Assembly: GCA_003427395.1 (NCBI GenBank)
Contig: BFEA01000104.1
Span: forward strand, 823,939-887,938
Length of the DNA: 64,000 nt
Direction of reading: 5' to 3'
From: Chara braunii
Lineage: Eukaryota; Streptophyta; Charophyceae; Charales; Characeae
Shown here: in pieces, positions 11,292 to 22,200 of the stretch
Position numbering within the stretch: position 1 is the first letter of the stretch
How the letters are laid out: every line of letters begins with the position of its first letter
Program-made: the position numbers and the translations under genes
The notes under the pieces: model-generated
Seen by the model: the letters and a program-made list of their open reading frames with translations, nothing else
What the model was told of the DNA's origin: nothing
Databases searched by the model: none

Positions 11292-12534
11292 TTGTACGAG
11301 GTGCAACACAGGTCCAAGGCAGATGGAGGACTGGGTATCATCGACCCCACAACCGAGAACCTGACCTTGCTGGGCAAATGGCTTCTGAAGACGGTCACAC
11401 AAGTGGAGCGAAGGGCATGGTTAGTAATTTTGGAATATTTTTTACAGCGGGATTTTTCACTGACAAGGGCTGAGGATCTTTGGCACTGTGTATTCATGAC
11501 CTCCTTCTCCCGCCGGCAACCTCGGTCGCCGCTGGGAGCAGCCTGCTGGACAGCCTGGAGAGCAATATAACCACAAGTGACTAAAGAGCCCGTGACAAAG
11601 AAAGAAATATTGCGTCAGCCCCTGTTTGATAATCCAGCTATCCTGAACCAGCAGGGACAAAAGTTTGCAGCTACAACAACACCGGGGGATTTCGGCAGGA
11701 GGTGGGTCGAACGAGGAGTGACAACCATCTCAGATATCTGGCAGGAAGATACCAAGTCTTGGACACCTGAAGGGAGACTTCAGGGCAAACTTAGACATCT
11801 GCCAAGAGTCAGGGACATACTTCTAAAGTTGCAAAACGCCATCCGAACTCGCTGGCAACGGCTCCTCCGGTCCTCAGACCCGGAGGAAGGAGAATGGTAC
11901 ATCGATTCACAAACGTCAGGGAGGAGGACAAAGATTTGAATTATGGACCAATTAAACGAGGATCTCTGGCTAGAACAAGAATGAAGAGTAGGGGATCCAG
12001 GCACGGATGGGGAGTTACTTCCGCTCCAAAAAGAGATTGCCATCACTTCTACTACTACACTTGCCTTGGTTCGGGTCCACACCCGATTGAGAGACCACCT
12101 CCCCACTCACAAACTACTACAAATGAGGATCGACCCAGTCAGTCGACAGTGGAAACAGTCAAGTTCTAGGCCAAATCTGCAACTCTTCCAATACTCCTCT
12201 AAAGTGGGCAGACAACAACTGAGCCAACACACTGGACTGGCACAAGGAGCCGCACGTGCCCTCAACTGTATCACGCCAGCTCAGCCGCCCATCTTGGACA
12301 AAGATCTGACAGCCCTGTGGGATCAGCTACCAGCTTTGCCCTCGCGAAAGCTCTCTAGTTTGCTTTGGCTGATCTCTCACTCAGTGCTCCCATGTGCAAT
12401 TTGGTTGTTTGAGAAAGGTATGGACTTGGAAACTAAGCGTAGGCACTGTGGCTGTTGTTCAAACGAAACCGTCTACCACCTCATATGGGGTTGTCCTACC
12501 TCCAGACGCATATGGGAATGATGGAGTCGCCATT
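11292..12534 (+). pseudogene. LINE ORF2 C-terminal part with RT zinc-binding finger
   Basis: The LINE resumes with HRSKADGGLGIIDP and LLGKWLLKTV, typical of the region after the RT core in plant LINEs. Pieces in three frames follow: 11577-11939 (GVTTISDIWQEDTKSWTPEG) and 12066-12521. The latter ends in CGCCSNETVYHLIWGCP, the C-x2-C…H-x4-C pattern of the zf-RVT domain. At least two frameshifts and several stops are needed to read it, so it is dead. This domain is one reason to place the organism among streptophytes. Confidence 0.75.
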
Positions 12535-13409
12535 GGTATTGATTTGTGGGACCCCTCCTGCAATGGGATGAAGTTTGGGCTCTATTGGGCGGCCTTCCAC
12601 TCTCCTAGTTCAAATACACAGGCCGGGGTTATGTGGCCCAGGCGATCCGTTCAGTGATCATCTGGGTGATCTGGGAGGACAAGAGCAATGTCCTCTTTCG
12701 GCAACAGTGGTCCAATGATGCAGCAATCATCCAAAAGATCAAATACTGAATACGGATTATGATAAGGATGGACTGGACCAGACGAGTGAAGAAAGGTACT
12801 ATGCCAGGTGGACGCCACTGGTTCCTAGTTATATGGGCCCGGGACAATTAGTTAACTGCCAACACCTTGGAGGGCAAGCTCTGCATTTCCCCTTGGCTGT
12901 GGGGACAATATGATACAGTAGTGTTGGACAGACACTGACTTCTCCCAGTGTGCGGACATAGTAGATCTAGAGGATTAGTGGGTAGGGGAGGGACAGGTTC
13001 CTGAACCAGGACACTCGGTTCTAGTGGGTGGCCACAGTAGATAACAGTTGGATGGTTGGTTGGAGAGGGTCAGGTTACAAGAATGGAACTTGGGTTCCTC
13101 CCGGCCGCTATAGGCCGGGTAAGGCTAGACAAAACAGTAGGTCCTTTTTTTCTTTTAGGTTAGTGGTAGGATTGGGGAAATTGGGCTAGTAGAGTTTGCA
13201 GATGTTATGGGGCAACGAAGTAGGATTTTTCTTAGTGATTTTTGCAGATTGACCTAAAAGCAGTGTTTTGTAGAAGTAGGAATTGGTTTCCATAAGCTAA
13301 ACCGGCTGAGGCTGCCGGGATAACTCCGGGTTGAAATGTGAGGTCCCCGGCTTCTTCGATATTTTGAAACGGAATGAAGGATGTTTTATGAGGCTGCCGG
13401 GATAACTCC
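12535..13409 (+). other. LINE 3' untranslated region (probable)
   Basis: No coding frame. G-rich, with GGCTGCCGGGATAACTCC at 13312-13329 repeated immediately before the N gap (13392-13409), an 80-82 bp step. Assigned to the LINE because it lies between the zf-RVT and an A tract. Confidence 0.45.
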
Positions 13410-13589
13410 NNNNNNNNNNNNNNNNNNNNNNNNNNNNNNNNNNNNNNNNNNNNNNNNNNNNNNNNNNNNNNNNNNNNNNNNNNNNNNNNNNNNNNNNNNN
13501 NNNNNNNNNNNNNNNNNNNNNNNNNNNNNNNNNNNNNNNNNNNNNNNNNNNNNNNNNNNNNNNNNNNNNNNNNNNNNNNNNNNNNNNNN
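13410..13589. other. Assembly gap (180 N)
   Basis: Run of N. The left edge repeats sequence seen about 80 bp upstream and the right edge is an A tract, so the gap probably stems from a short tandem repeat plus homopolymer. Confidence 1.
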
Positions 13590-13606
13590 AAAAAAAAAAA
13601 AAAAAA

Positions 13607-14809
13607 GAATAAACATCCTTCTTGTTTTTTTTTTTAAATCAATATTTAACGAACTTGATCTCTATCTCTTTCTTTTTTTTTGTTTTTTCCTTTGTCTCCT
13701 TCTGTATAATTTTATCTTTTATGCTATATTACAATATCTGGGAACCGAGATGGGCGTCCCTTACAAAACGTTGATTCGACCAATGAGCCTATCTCAGATG
13801 ATACACCCACCAATTGTCGAAACACGGACCCAAGTTCGGATCCAGATGAATGCCATACAATAATTCTCCATTACCTGGGGTCTGAACCCACTACCGAAGT
13901 ATTCTACGATGTGATGCAATTTTATGGTATTTTTGGAAAATACAAAGTGATTTTTTATTTCCATGAATGGATCGTTTTCTGATTTGAAATGAACTGAAAT
14001 AGCACATAAAACTATGAAGAACAGTTGTGCACCTGAATTCATGGGTTGGTACGATCTCCTTCACATAAGTCCTCATAGTGATGTACCGTGGCAATAAAAT
14101 GTGTCCACGAATACATCCATGAGGACGAACAAATAATGGGTATGGGGATACATTCATCACCGTGTATCTCATGATGCCTCTAACAGGCCATCTGACAGAC
14201 GCGGAAGCGTTCCTGTCAGATCCCCACGATATCTGAATTTCACATTTCAAGTTCGATTTCTTAGAGCCAAAGAAAAAGAAAACGAAGTGTGGAAATCACC
14301 CCCCCTCCTTTCGAGTCGAGAAAATTCAGACTTCTTGCCCACGCAAAGCCACGGGTTATCATGTCCAACTTTGTTGTTTTTTTTTTCTTCGACGCATCTC
14401 ATTGGACGGGAGGTGGGCATCTTTACAGTCCCTGCTCGGAAAACTACCAGGCCGTCGAGATCCGATGTATTCGACGGCCGTACTGTGTCACTCGAGGCCA
14501 CACATGATCGAAATCCTGAACAAAGTGGTAGAATACTCCGCTAGTGGGTCCAGGCCCCTGGGGCCAGTCAATTCAACGACAAGGCTGAGAAAGGTATCAC
14601 CTTTTTTTTTCCCTTTTCTTTTCCTTTTTTTTTTTTTTTTTTTTTACTTTCAATTCACAATTTGAAAACGGTGGCAAATACGGAATTGGGCGAGTGGTAC
14701 CTGACCCCACCCAGTTGTCGCATTAAAAAAAAAAAAAAAGCATTATAGCAGAAGATCATAGGCGATCCACTGGAGTAGCCCCCTCTCTCCCCATGTGTAC
14801 TTCACCACC
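13607..14809. other. No gene recognised
   Basis: AT-rich sequence with T runs (13623-13634, 14626-14645) and an A run (14725-14739). Short open frames on both strands show no motif. Confidence 0.4.
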
Positions 14810-14918
14810 TACCGTCTTCACCCAAATAGGACGCCCGGTAATTATTGCGGTATCTGGACTGAAAGTTGCACCAAGGACAGCTATAATGACTGAGCGTTCT
14901 ATTCGGGTGAAGACGGTA
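14810..14918. repeat. Short inverted-repeat unit (possible MITE)
   Basis: TACCGTCTTCACCC at 14810 is mirrored by GGGTGAAGACGGTA ending at 14918, and the arms are similar for about 25 bp (AATAGGACGC versus AATAGAACGC in complement). The inner GAATAGAACG motif recurs in the tandem array that follows. Confidence 0.55.
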
Positions 14919-14949
14919 GTACTGGACAAACAGCTCAAACTCGAAGTCC

Positions 14950-15325
14950 GCTAAAAAACGAGACCCCCATCGTATTACTCACTACCTTCTTCCCCCGAAT
15001 AGAACGTAGTGTCAAAATACGAGTTGTTTTTAGACTGAAAAATGACCCACATACATATTATAGCTAGAATGACCTCCGAATAGAACGTATGATCATTATA
15101 TTTGTATTAAGACTGAAAGATGGCCCAAATACATACTACAACTAGAATGCCCCACCGAATAGAACGTACGGTCATTATAGCTGAATATAGACTAAAAGAT
15201 GGCCCAATTACATGGTCATTATAGCTGGATTTAGACTGAAAGATGACCCAAATACATATTACAGCTCGAATGACCATTGAATACAACGAAGTGAAAGATA
15301 ACCCAAATACATATCACAGCTAGAA
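14950..15325. repeat. Degenerate 78-bp tandem array
   Basis: The motif GACTGAAA followed by ATGRCCCAAATACAT recurs at 15033, 15111, 15189 (GACTAAAA) and, in a shortened unit, 15233. The main spacing is 78 bp. CCGAATAGAACGTA recurs within each unit. The array ends where the minus-strand gag fragment begins. Confidence 0.75.
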
Positions 15326-15902
15326 TGACCGCCGAATACTTGCATGTATCCATCAAGTCAAGTGCTTTAGCGATGATGACTGGTAGTTGGTTCGTTTTTG
15401 GGGGAACCTTTTTTTGCAACTTCACTTTCAGCACTGGGTTTCAAGGACGATCGATGAACAAGTTTCGAGCAGCGTTTTCTTCTCGCCCTGATTTGTTTAA
15501 TGCGGTTTGAAACCAGTCCACAAAGTCGGGCAGTAACTCTCCGGGTTCCTGCGGTCGAGTTTTCAATACAAACCATGCAACATCCTCACTGAATTCGTTG
15601 AATCATGCCAAGAATGGCAAGAACGCTCTTTTGAAGGTATCCCAATCAACCCACCTATGTCTCCTAAACCAATCATGAGTGGTGTTTCGGAGAAGCAGGG
15701 TGATGACGCGAGGAAGATCCTCTGCGCCATATCCCTGAGCTTGCATGGTTTCAAGCCATGCCTTGGGATGGGTATGGTTGGGGTAAAATGGAAAGGTGGC
15801 GGGGATGCTTACCATCACGTGGGGAGTCGCTCCATTAGCATCAGCCATAGGCGTTTCTAGTTGAGTTTCGGTGGACCTTTGTCGGGTAATAGGGGGGCTC
15901 AA
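15326..15902 (-). pseudogene. gag: Ty3/gypsy gag fragment
   Basis: It encodes a capsid N-terminal part nearly identical in pattern to the plus-strand gag: VMVSIPATFPFYPNHTHPKAW, HDWFRRHRWVDWDTFKRAF, then KTRPQEPGELLPDFVDWF and KLQKKVPPKTNQLPVIIAKA. A TGA at 15605-15603 stands where the plus-strand copy has Arg (FLARFDA), so CGA to TGA is the simplest cause. Another stop follows near the DRP*NP position. It is truncated about 200 codons in, before any zinc knuckle. Confidence 0.85.
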
Positions 15903-15971
15903 CCGATTAGATCGGTTGGCTGCTCTTCCTCTCGCTAGCTCGTCTCATTAATAGTAGAACCGACACGTGTC

Positions 15972-15984
15972 GGCTCCGATACCA
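15972..15984 (-). promoter_or_regulatory. Primer binding site, initiator Met tRNA type
   Basis: On the minus strand TGGTATCGGAGCC matches the complement of the plant initiator Met tRNA 3' end, TGGTATCAGAGCC, with one mismatch. It lies just after the LTR end and before gag, as expected. Confidence 0.75.
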
Positions 15985-16299
15985 ACCTTACGCCCTGTGC
16001 TACCTTCCAGTCAGAGTGTTTTGGTTTTCGGAAGAGGGCACGAGAAAGGCAGCAAAGATGGGATGTGCCAAGGATTTTTGGAAAATTGAGTGCGGGTACA
16101 CAGACAAAATTAAAATCCCTCGTGTTGGTTTGAGTGGAGCAAGACGAAGGTCCGTTGCTGCGCGGGTTTGACGGGAGAAAAAGGCGCGCGTGAGACTCGT
16201 ACCTATGGAAAATTCAATCCAAAAAGTATCGTTGAACTTCCCAGCGAGCCGCCACTCTACGTTTCGAGTGAAAAGGGGCAGGTACACACGTCGTATTCC

Positions 16300-16765
16300 G
16301 TTTGCGGAAGAGGTCCCGTCGCCGTTCGCTACACAATTCCAAATCCGACGTGGAGGCCCTCAATCGAGTGACTCTTTCCTTATGATCGTCGTCGTCACGT
16401 GTGCGGTAGTGGCATCCCTTGGCCTAGTAGCGCTCGAAGCGGCGGCAATCGCTGCACATAGTATTAGGCCAATGAGGTTCCACTGCCATCCACAGTACGA
16501 CGATTAGTTCGTTAAAGGGAAGTAACAACGAATAGGGCGGGAAGTGCGTATCAATGATAAAAAACCCGCCCCGACAAATCCAGAACACCAAGTTTCGGGA
16601 GGAAGGAAATAACGCCCTCCGATCTTGGTGACGACTTCTCGTACGTCCCACTTGCATACACGTATCCTTTCCTCGTTGTACAGGAAGGGGTGCGGTGGGG
16701 CACGAAAAGTTGGCGCTCGGTCGGATTGGGGTCTTTAGTCTACAAGGCAGCGACAATAAGCTCAA
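16300..16765 (-). pseudogene. LTR-embedded ORF, minus-strand copy
   Basis: The minus strand encodes, with one frameshift near 16570 and a TAG near 16423, a relative of the plus-strand ORF at 20590-21003: NEERIRVCKWDVREVV, KIGGRYF, then FIIDTHFPPYSLLLPFNELI, AVEPHWP and C-x2-CRRFERY. It lies upstream of the primer site, hence inside the LTR. Many nucleotide differences from the plus-strand copy fall at third codon positions. Function unknown. Confidence 0.6.
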
Positions 16766-16775
16766 AACCGATCTT

Positions 16776-17545
16776 AATCATACATCACTCCAAGCAATCA
16801 GATCATTCAGTCGATCAGCCATACAATCATGCTATAACAGCTCTCTTACACGCCTCACCGCATGCACGTACCAAGTGGGAGAAGCAAGGTTATCATAATT
16901 CATCCATTATGATATGACGTGACCGGAAGAGAGAGGGAAATGAGAGAGAGAGAGAGAGTATGGACACAAACCGAGTGGGAAACAATCACAAAATGTCAGG
17001 CAACCTTATCCAGGGAAATTCCGTCTTAAAAGCCGAGTGATCGGAATTCACACTTGAAGATACAAATTTAGGGACAAAAGAAAAGGAAGCGCTTCCGCCA
17101 CAAGATTCCACCATAGCCCCAGGCCATATACTCACTCACTTCCGACTCAAACCTCGAACATCTCACTTGCACTGACGATCCTGGTCCTCACGTGCCAATT
17201 CCACCATAGCGATCGTCACCTCGCTGACTTAGCCTCGGCACGGCACTACTCGGATCCCACAGTCCGTCGGGCGATCCAGCATACCGAGCGTCCAGACTAC
17301 AGCCAGCTCGTCGGGACTTTTCGACTCGCACCTTTCTTCATACCATCTAGCCACGGCTTCCCAGAAGCAGGCTGATGAGTCGAGAGAGAGATTTTCGGGA
17401 GCGCTTGCGGAATTTATAGCCGCAGAAAATAAGATAGATGTTAGGAGGGGTTAGGATTGAGATTGGGAGGAGTAGGGGAGGGCTCAAGGATTGCCCGACG
17501 AAAGTCATGTCGATCCTTTGGATCCCAGGTGCAGCCAATCAGAAT
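16776..17545. other. No gene recognised
   Basis: Mixed sequence with a short (GA)n near 16940. It may include the outer part of the minus-strand LTR, whose far end I could not define. Confidence 0.4.
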
Positions 17546-17810
17546 CGCCGTGCTATCTCAGTAGGTTTCATGCCTGAGCGACACCGCGTAGGTGCTGGGT
17601 TCTATTCCCGTTGCTGTCACTTTCAGCTACCTGAAGGATTGGTGGCCACGGCCAATCAACACTGGTAACTCGCTGGGGCGAGTTGTGCCGCCCTGTAACC
17701 CGTTGCAATACAGGAGCATCGGGCCAAGTGGAAGTGGCTGCTCAGGTCCTGCTGCGGCCGGTCGGGACACACCCAATACACATCCAATAAAAGAGCTCTC
17801 AGGTTGAGTT
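17546..17810 (+). mobile_element. tRNA-like SINE head
   Basis: TATCTCAGTAGG at 17554-17565 resembles the A box of tRNAs with a TAGCTCAGTTGG D-arm. GGTTCTATTCC at 17598-17608 is one change from the B box, and the boxes are 32 nt apart. No acceptor stem closes, so it is not a tRNA gene. The downstream GC-rich body ends without a clear poly(A). Confidence 0.4.
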
Positions 17811-18545
17811 CTTAGTCAAAAGCATCATGGCTGACATTCATAATTACGATGCCTATCAGGGTTGAGACCCTCAATTTCCCGATATTTCCAGCGGCAAAAA
17901 AACTTTCAACATACCTGTCACAACATAAGCTCAATAAGGAAGCTCAATAAGTCATGATCATGACATATAATTTACAATAATAACTTCCATAATAATCTCG
18001 AATTAGGCCAGTCACCTGTGGATATATCTCAAGACTGTCGCCCTTTTTTTTTTTTTTTTTTTTTTTTTAAAGGAATTTCCTTCTTACGCGGCACGTCTCC
18101 TTGAGTAAGAGAAATGAAAGGGGGTCGACAGGGTATTTCGGCGTGGAGATCAAAGCGGGAAGAAGAAGAGCGCGAAGAGTAACGTGAAACAAAACCAAGA
18201 TTCAGACGATCAAGAAGAAGAGAAAGGGCACACAAGGTCGAGAGAGAGATGGAAAACGGTTATAGAGAGAGAAGGAGCGTGAGTGCGAAGAGGAGAGTGT
18301 CGAAGGCATCGTGGGAAGCGGGGAGGGGAGACTCGCATACATTGCGCCGACGCGGAGGCAAGAAGGGCACCAAAACAGTTACAACTATTTCAAATTGAAA
18401 AGTACCATACCGGCGCGGTAGAGCAGGAGCGGGAGAAAAATCTTATGCCTATTCAAATTTCTACGAAAGTTCCCAGAGCTTTCCAAGACGAGGTTGGGAA
18501 CATTCAAGCACAATACACGGACACGTCAAATCCTGCTTATTTCGA
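17811..18545. other. Unassigned, T tract and GA-rich
   Basis: T26 tract at about 18043-18068, then GA-rich sequence. The segment AAGATTCAGACGATCAAGAA near 18200 has an inverted partner near 19270-19290 (TTGATCATCTGAATCTTG), so 18.1-19.4 kb could be a larger decayed inverted-repeat element. No gene. Confidence 0.35.
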
Positions 18546-18911
18546 AATTCCTAACAGTCGTCCTAAATTCCTAGCGCGCTCGCTAAGGCGCGCGTAATTC
18601 CCATGTAATTCCCGAACTTGCAAAAGACAAATTTTCAAAAATTGATCCGAGGGTCTCACATACTTGTGACGAACCACTTCCCGACCCCGTGCTATCTTTC
18701 ATACCCTTTGACCCAATACCCCCTTTGTGTACCATACAAACCCCACAGAACCCTCGTCGCTTTTCTTGATTTCAGGCGCCTTGTTTGGGCCCCCATTTTT
18801 CGAAAGTTCTATTGATTCTTGGAATTCTGCTTTTTGTAATTCGGAAAATGCACACGAAAATACGCGCGCCTTAGCGAGCGCAATGGGAATCGGGTTTGAC
18901 AGTTAGGAATT
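18546..18911. mobile_element. Long-TIR non-autonomous DNA element
   Basis: AATTCCTAAC at 18546 is mirrored by GTTAGGAATT ending at 18911. The arms stay similar for roughly 60 bp and include the near-perfect block GCGCTCGCTAAGGCGCGCGTA (18575-18595) with its complement at 18867-18887. The 366-bp unit has no coding capacity. Confidence 0.65.
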
Positions 18912-20575
18912 ATGGAATATGCGGAGCCCGACGTATCTTTTTCCTTGCATGAATGTTCTCGGTCCCGTTGGAGAAAACTTTAGGAATTTGGTGAGAATAC
19001 GGATAGGCGTACGAATTTCTTTTCCCGCGTCGCCTTTCGCGCGCGGATATGGTGATTTCAATTTTTGAATTGCTTTTGGGCATAGGCAAGCCGTAACTAT
19101 TTTGGTGCCTTTTTCCCTGTTGTGGACATCGCGCCTGCGAGCTTTCTCCTCCTTACTTCCCGCGCCAATCTTCTCTCGCGCTCTCTTTTCTCTCCCTTCC
19201 CCCTTCTCTTCTTCTCTCATCACAACTGTTTTTCCCTCTTTTCTCTCTTCACTTCTACGCACCTGTTTCCCTTTCTTGATCATCTGAATCTTGAACCCGT
19301 CTCGCGCTACTTTTCGTGCCCCGTCCCTTTTTTGCTCATCAACCTTGGCTCACGAAGCCCGGTTGATCCTCCGGCCACCCCGGCTCATCAATCAGACACG
19401 TTGAGTAAAAGGATCTTCCTATTACGCGACGAATCTGATTGGCCGACCAATGGGTTCTGAAGGATCAACATGGCTTCCCTTGAGCTCCCTTTGCTGAACC
19501 TTCTCTCCTTACACCTTGATTTCTCCTCTGACTCTTCCCCCATCTATCTCCTCTCTCGCAACTATAAATTTCGCAAGCGCGCTTGCAAATCTCTCTTACG
19601 TTCTTGACTCCCAAGCCAGCTTCCGGGAAGCAGTGGCTAGGCGGAGTGTTTGGTGCAAGTCGGAAAGTCCTGTCGGGTTGACGATAGGCTGGCCGGTTGT
19701 GTGCTTGATCGCCACGACGGACTGTGGGATCGGGGCGTACCACGTCGAGTCTGCGTCAGCGGGGTGATGATCACAGCGGCGGAAGTGGCACGGGACGACC
19801 GGGATCGTCGGTGCGGGTATGAGGACCGGTGATTGGAGTTGAGTGAGTGATTGGCCCGGGGCCATACTGGAAATTCATGGAGAGAGCACCTTGGTTATTG
19901 CGGATCTTTATCTTTTGGTGTGAGTGCACGGTTGCAATGCCGAATGTCTTCTTTCGGATCTCCGTATCTCCTATCTCGACATCTTTCTCCCTCTCTCTCT
20001 CTGAGTTGAATGACGTTGGGTCATGAGTTTGTCCTCCCCGTAAACAAGAATGACTCCGTGTGCTTTCCTGTGCGAATGAACTTCTTCCGGAACTCTTCCA
20101 TTAGTTTCCTGGGTAATCCTCAGATGTCGCGGAATTGATCTTCTTGTCTTGTGAATGGTGGATGCGTGTGTACAGTTTTTCTCGGTTGATTTCTGTATTG
20201 TGCACCCCTGGTCATTCTTCGCACCTTCCACAATGGATGTATATATGTAGATGCTCATCTTTTTGCATTGATTAGACTCGATGCTCGATGAGATTTTGTT
20301 CGAGAATGCAAGGGTGTTTAGATTTGTGGTTCTGAATGCACTACGCATGCCATCTGCCTTATGCTGCACGACACCTGCAACCGATCTCCGGGGCAGCCTC
20401 GAAAAACAAGGCACCTCGGATTAACGCCGCGTCGGCTCACTAAACCTGAGTCGCGGCTCGGTCCCTCGGTCAAGTGCATGATTAAACTGATAAGTGGTCT
20501 CTCTCTCTCGTGTCGAAAAGAATTGATTGGTTGTTGCGCGGGCGTTGTTTTTCCTTAATGACGTCTCAGGGTTTG
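18912..20575. other. Unassigned; may contain the outer part of the plus-strand LTR
   Basis: CT-rich near 19140-19300, otherwise mixed. Short open frames on both strands lack motifs. The left end of the LTR serving the element at 21 kb must lie here or further left, but no second copy is available to define it. Confidence 0.35.
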
Positions 20576-20589
20576 TGCAATTGATTGAC

Positions 20590-21003
20590 ATGTGGACTGA
20601 CGAACGCCCTTCGATCGGGCGCCAACCTCCCGTATCCCCCGTGCCAACGCGACCTTTTCCTTACGACGAGGAGAGGACACGTGTATGCGAGTGGGACGTA
20701 CGAGACGCTGTCGCACGGATCGGCGGACGGTATTACTTCCCTCATGAAAATCGTTGCTCTGGATTCGTGGATGCTGGATTTGTTATTATCGATACTCACT
20801 TTTCGCCTTACTCGGTATTATTGCCCTTTAATGAGTTGATCGTCATTCCGTGGACGGCAGTGGAACCCCACTGGCCTCGCACTTTGTGCACTGAGTGCCA
20901 GCGCTTCGAGCGCTACGAATCCAAGGGCTTTCACTACCGTACACGGAAGAACGACGAACATAGAGAACGAGCCACGCGACTGAGACCTTCCACGTTGGAC
21001 TGA
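20590..21003 (+). CDS. Conserved ORF inside the LTR, function unknown
   Basis: The 137-codon frame encodes RTRVCEWDVRDAVARIGGRY, FVIIDTHFSPYSVLLPFNEL, AVEPHWPRT and a C-x2-C motif (CTECQRFERYESKGFH), with a charged tail. It lies upstream of the primer site and therefore in the LTR or immediately before it. The diverged minus-strand copy at 16765-16300 encodes the same protein pattern, with changes concentrated at third codon positions, suggesting past selection on the protein. I do not recognise the family. The start at 20590 is the first Met before the conserved block; an upstream Met at 20527 is also in frame. Confidence 0.55.
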   Translation: MWTDERPSIGRQPPVSPVPTRPFPYDEERTRVCEWDVRDAVARIGGRYYFPHENRCSGFVDAGFVIIDTHFSPYSVLLPFNELIVIPWTAVEPHWPRTLCTECQRFERYESKGFHYRTRKNDEHRERATRLRPSTLD

Positions 21004-21353
21004 AAACTGATCAGCGAGCGACGCCGTGACTTAATACGCAAGCGAGACACGCGAAGCGTGCCAAAGCCTTTTTGCTCTAAACGAAGGGTCGTAGCACGGT
21101 GGGAAGTACGACAGTACTTTTTGGATTAAATTTCAATTCCTCTCTCCTTACGCGCCGAATTCACGTGTGCATTCTGCAACGCGCGAAAAGCAGTCGACTC
21201 ACTTCATCGGACCGTCACGGGGGATTTAAGTTCTGTCTGTGTCCCCACACTCAATTTCCCAAAAATCCTTGGCACACCCCATCTTGCTATTTTTTTGGGC
21301 CTCTTTTTCGCACACTTAGCACTCCGAACGAAAGACAACACGGGGCGTGAGGT

Positions 21354-21366
21354 TGGTATCGGAGTC
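21354..21366 (+). promoter_or_regulatory. Primer binding site, initiator Met tRNA type
   Basis: TGGTATCGGAGTC matches the iMet complement TGGTATCAGAGCC at 11 of 13 positions and matches the minus-strand copy at 12 of 13. It sets the LTR end at about 21340-21353. Confidence 0.75.
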
Positions 21367-21483
21367 GACACGTGTCGGTTCTGACAATAGTGAGACGAGC
21401 TGGCGAGAGGAAGGGTCGCTAAACAACCTAACCGCCTCAGTCCACCGGTCACCAGGCAAAGATCTGTCGAAGCCCGACCGGAG

Positions 21484-22161
21484 ATGCCTATGGGCGAAGC
21501 CAATGGAGCGCCTCCGNNGGTAATGGTAAGCATCCCCGCCACTTTTCCCTTCTATCCTAATTACACTCACCCGGAGACATGGCTTGAAGTCGTGCAAGCG
21601 CAAGGCTATGACGCCGATGATCTTCCTCGCGTCCTCACCTTGCTACTTCGAAACACTGCGCACGATTGGTTTAGAAGACGCAGGTGGGTAGACCGGGATA
21701 CTTTCAAACGAGCGTTCTTGGCACGGTTCGACGCGGTCAGTGAACATGCTGCCCGGTTTGTACTAAAAACCCGCCCACAAGAACCTGGGGAACTGCTACC
21801 TGATTTTGTAGATCGATTTCAGACCGCCTTAGACAAGTCAGGACGGGAAGAGAACGCGGCTCGAGATTTGTTAATCGATCATCTTCGTAATCCCGAGCTG
21901 AAAGCGAAACTGCAGAAAAAGGTACCTCCCAAGAACAACCAGCTGTCAGTCATCATAGCCAAAGCCCTCGAATTGGACCTGTTGGATACACGAAAATACA
22001 TCCGACAGGGAGAGGAAGACATCTCGGATACAATCCAAGATGTGGCAGCCAAGAAGCGATTTTGGCTCAGAGCGGTGAAACGGTTCTTCCCCCGACCCGA
22101 TCATGATTATCAGGACGGCCCTATCCCGGAGCCCTCCTCGTCTCATCCCCTACTCCTCTAA
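21484..22161 (+). pseudogene. gag: Ty3/gypsy gag, capsid part
   Basis: This 225-residue segment contains SIPATFPFYPNYTHPETWLE and HDWFRRRRWVDRDTFKRAFL, the W-x2-F pattern of retrotransposon gag domains, plus a run of helices typical of capsids. It would form the particle shell around the RNA. It ends at an in-frame TAA (22159-22161), after which the same frame continues (KLPPPKIAPVN) into the nucleocapsid part, so the stop probably disrupts a longer Gag. Two Ns lie at 21517-21518. Confidence 0.85.
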
Positions 22162-22200
22162 AAACTGCCTCCTCCAAAGATCGCACCCGTAAACACTGTC

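Larger units (their letters stand above)
9280..13606 (+). mobile_element. 5'-truncated plant-type LINE
   Basis: RT and a C-terminal zinc finger of a non-LTR retrotransposon lie in order on the plus strand. They are followed by a long 3' untranslated stretch and an A tract at 13590-13605 after an N gap. The apurinic endonuclease expected upstream of the RT is absent, so the copy is probably 5'-truncated near 9.2-9.3 kb. It is interrupted by an inverted-repeat insertion at about 10991-11290. The exact 5' boundary and target duplication were not found. Confidence 0.75.
15326..16775 (-). mobile_element. 5' end of a minus-strand Ty3/gypsy element (same family as 21 kb)
   Basis: Read on the minus strand: LTR end with a conserved ORF (16765 to about 16000), an iMet-type primer site at 15984-15972 and a gag fragment ending at about 15326. 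It is collinear with 20590-22000 on the plus strand. The two copies point away from each other, with 3.8 kb between their 5' ends. Protease and pol are missing, cut off at the 78-bp array. Confidence 0.8.

Noticed and set aside
16920-16960. CRISPR-like or short regularly spaced repeats
   Set aside because: Only a (GA)n tract. No array with unique spacers exists anywhere in the window.
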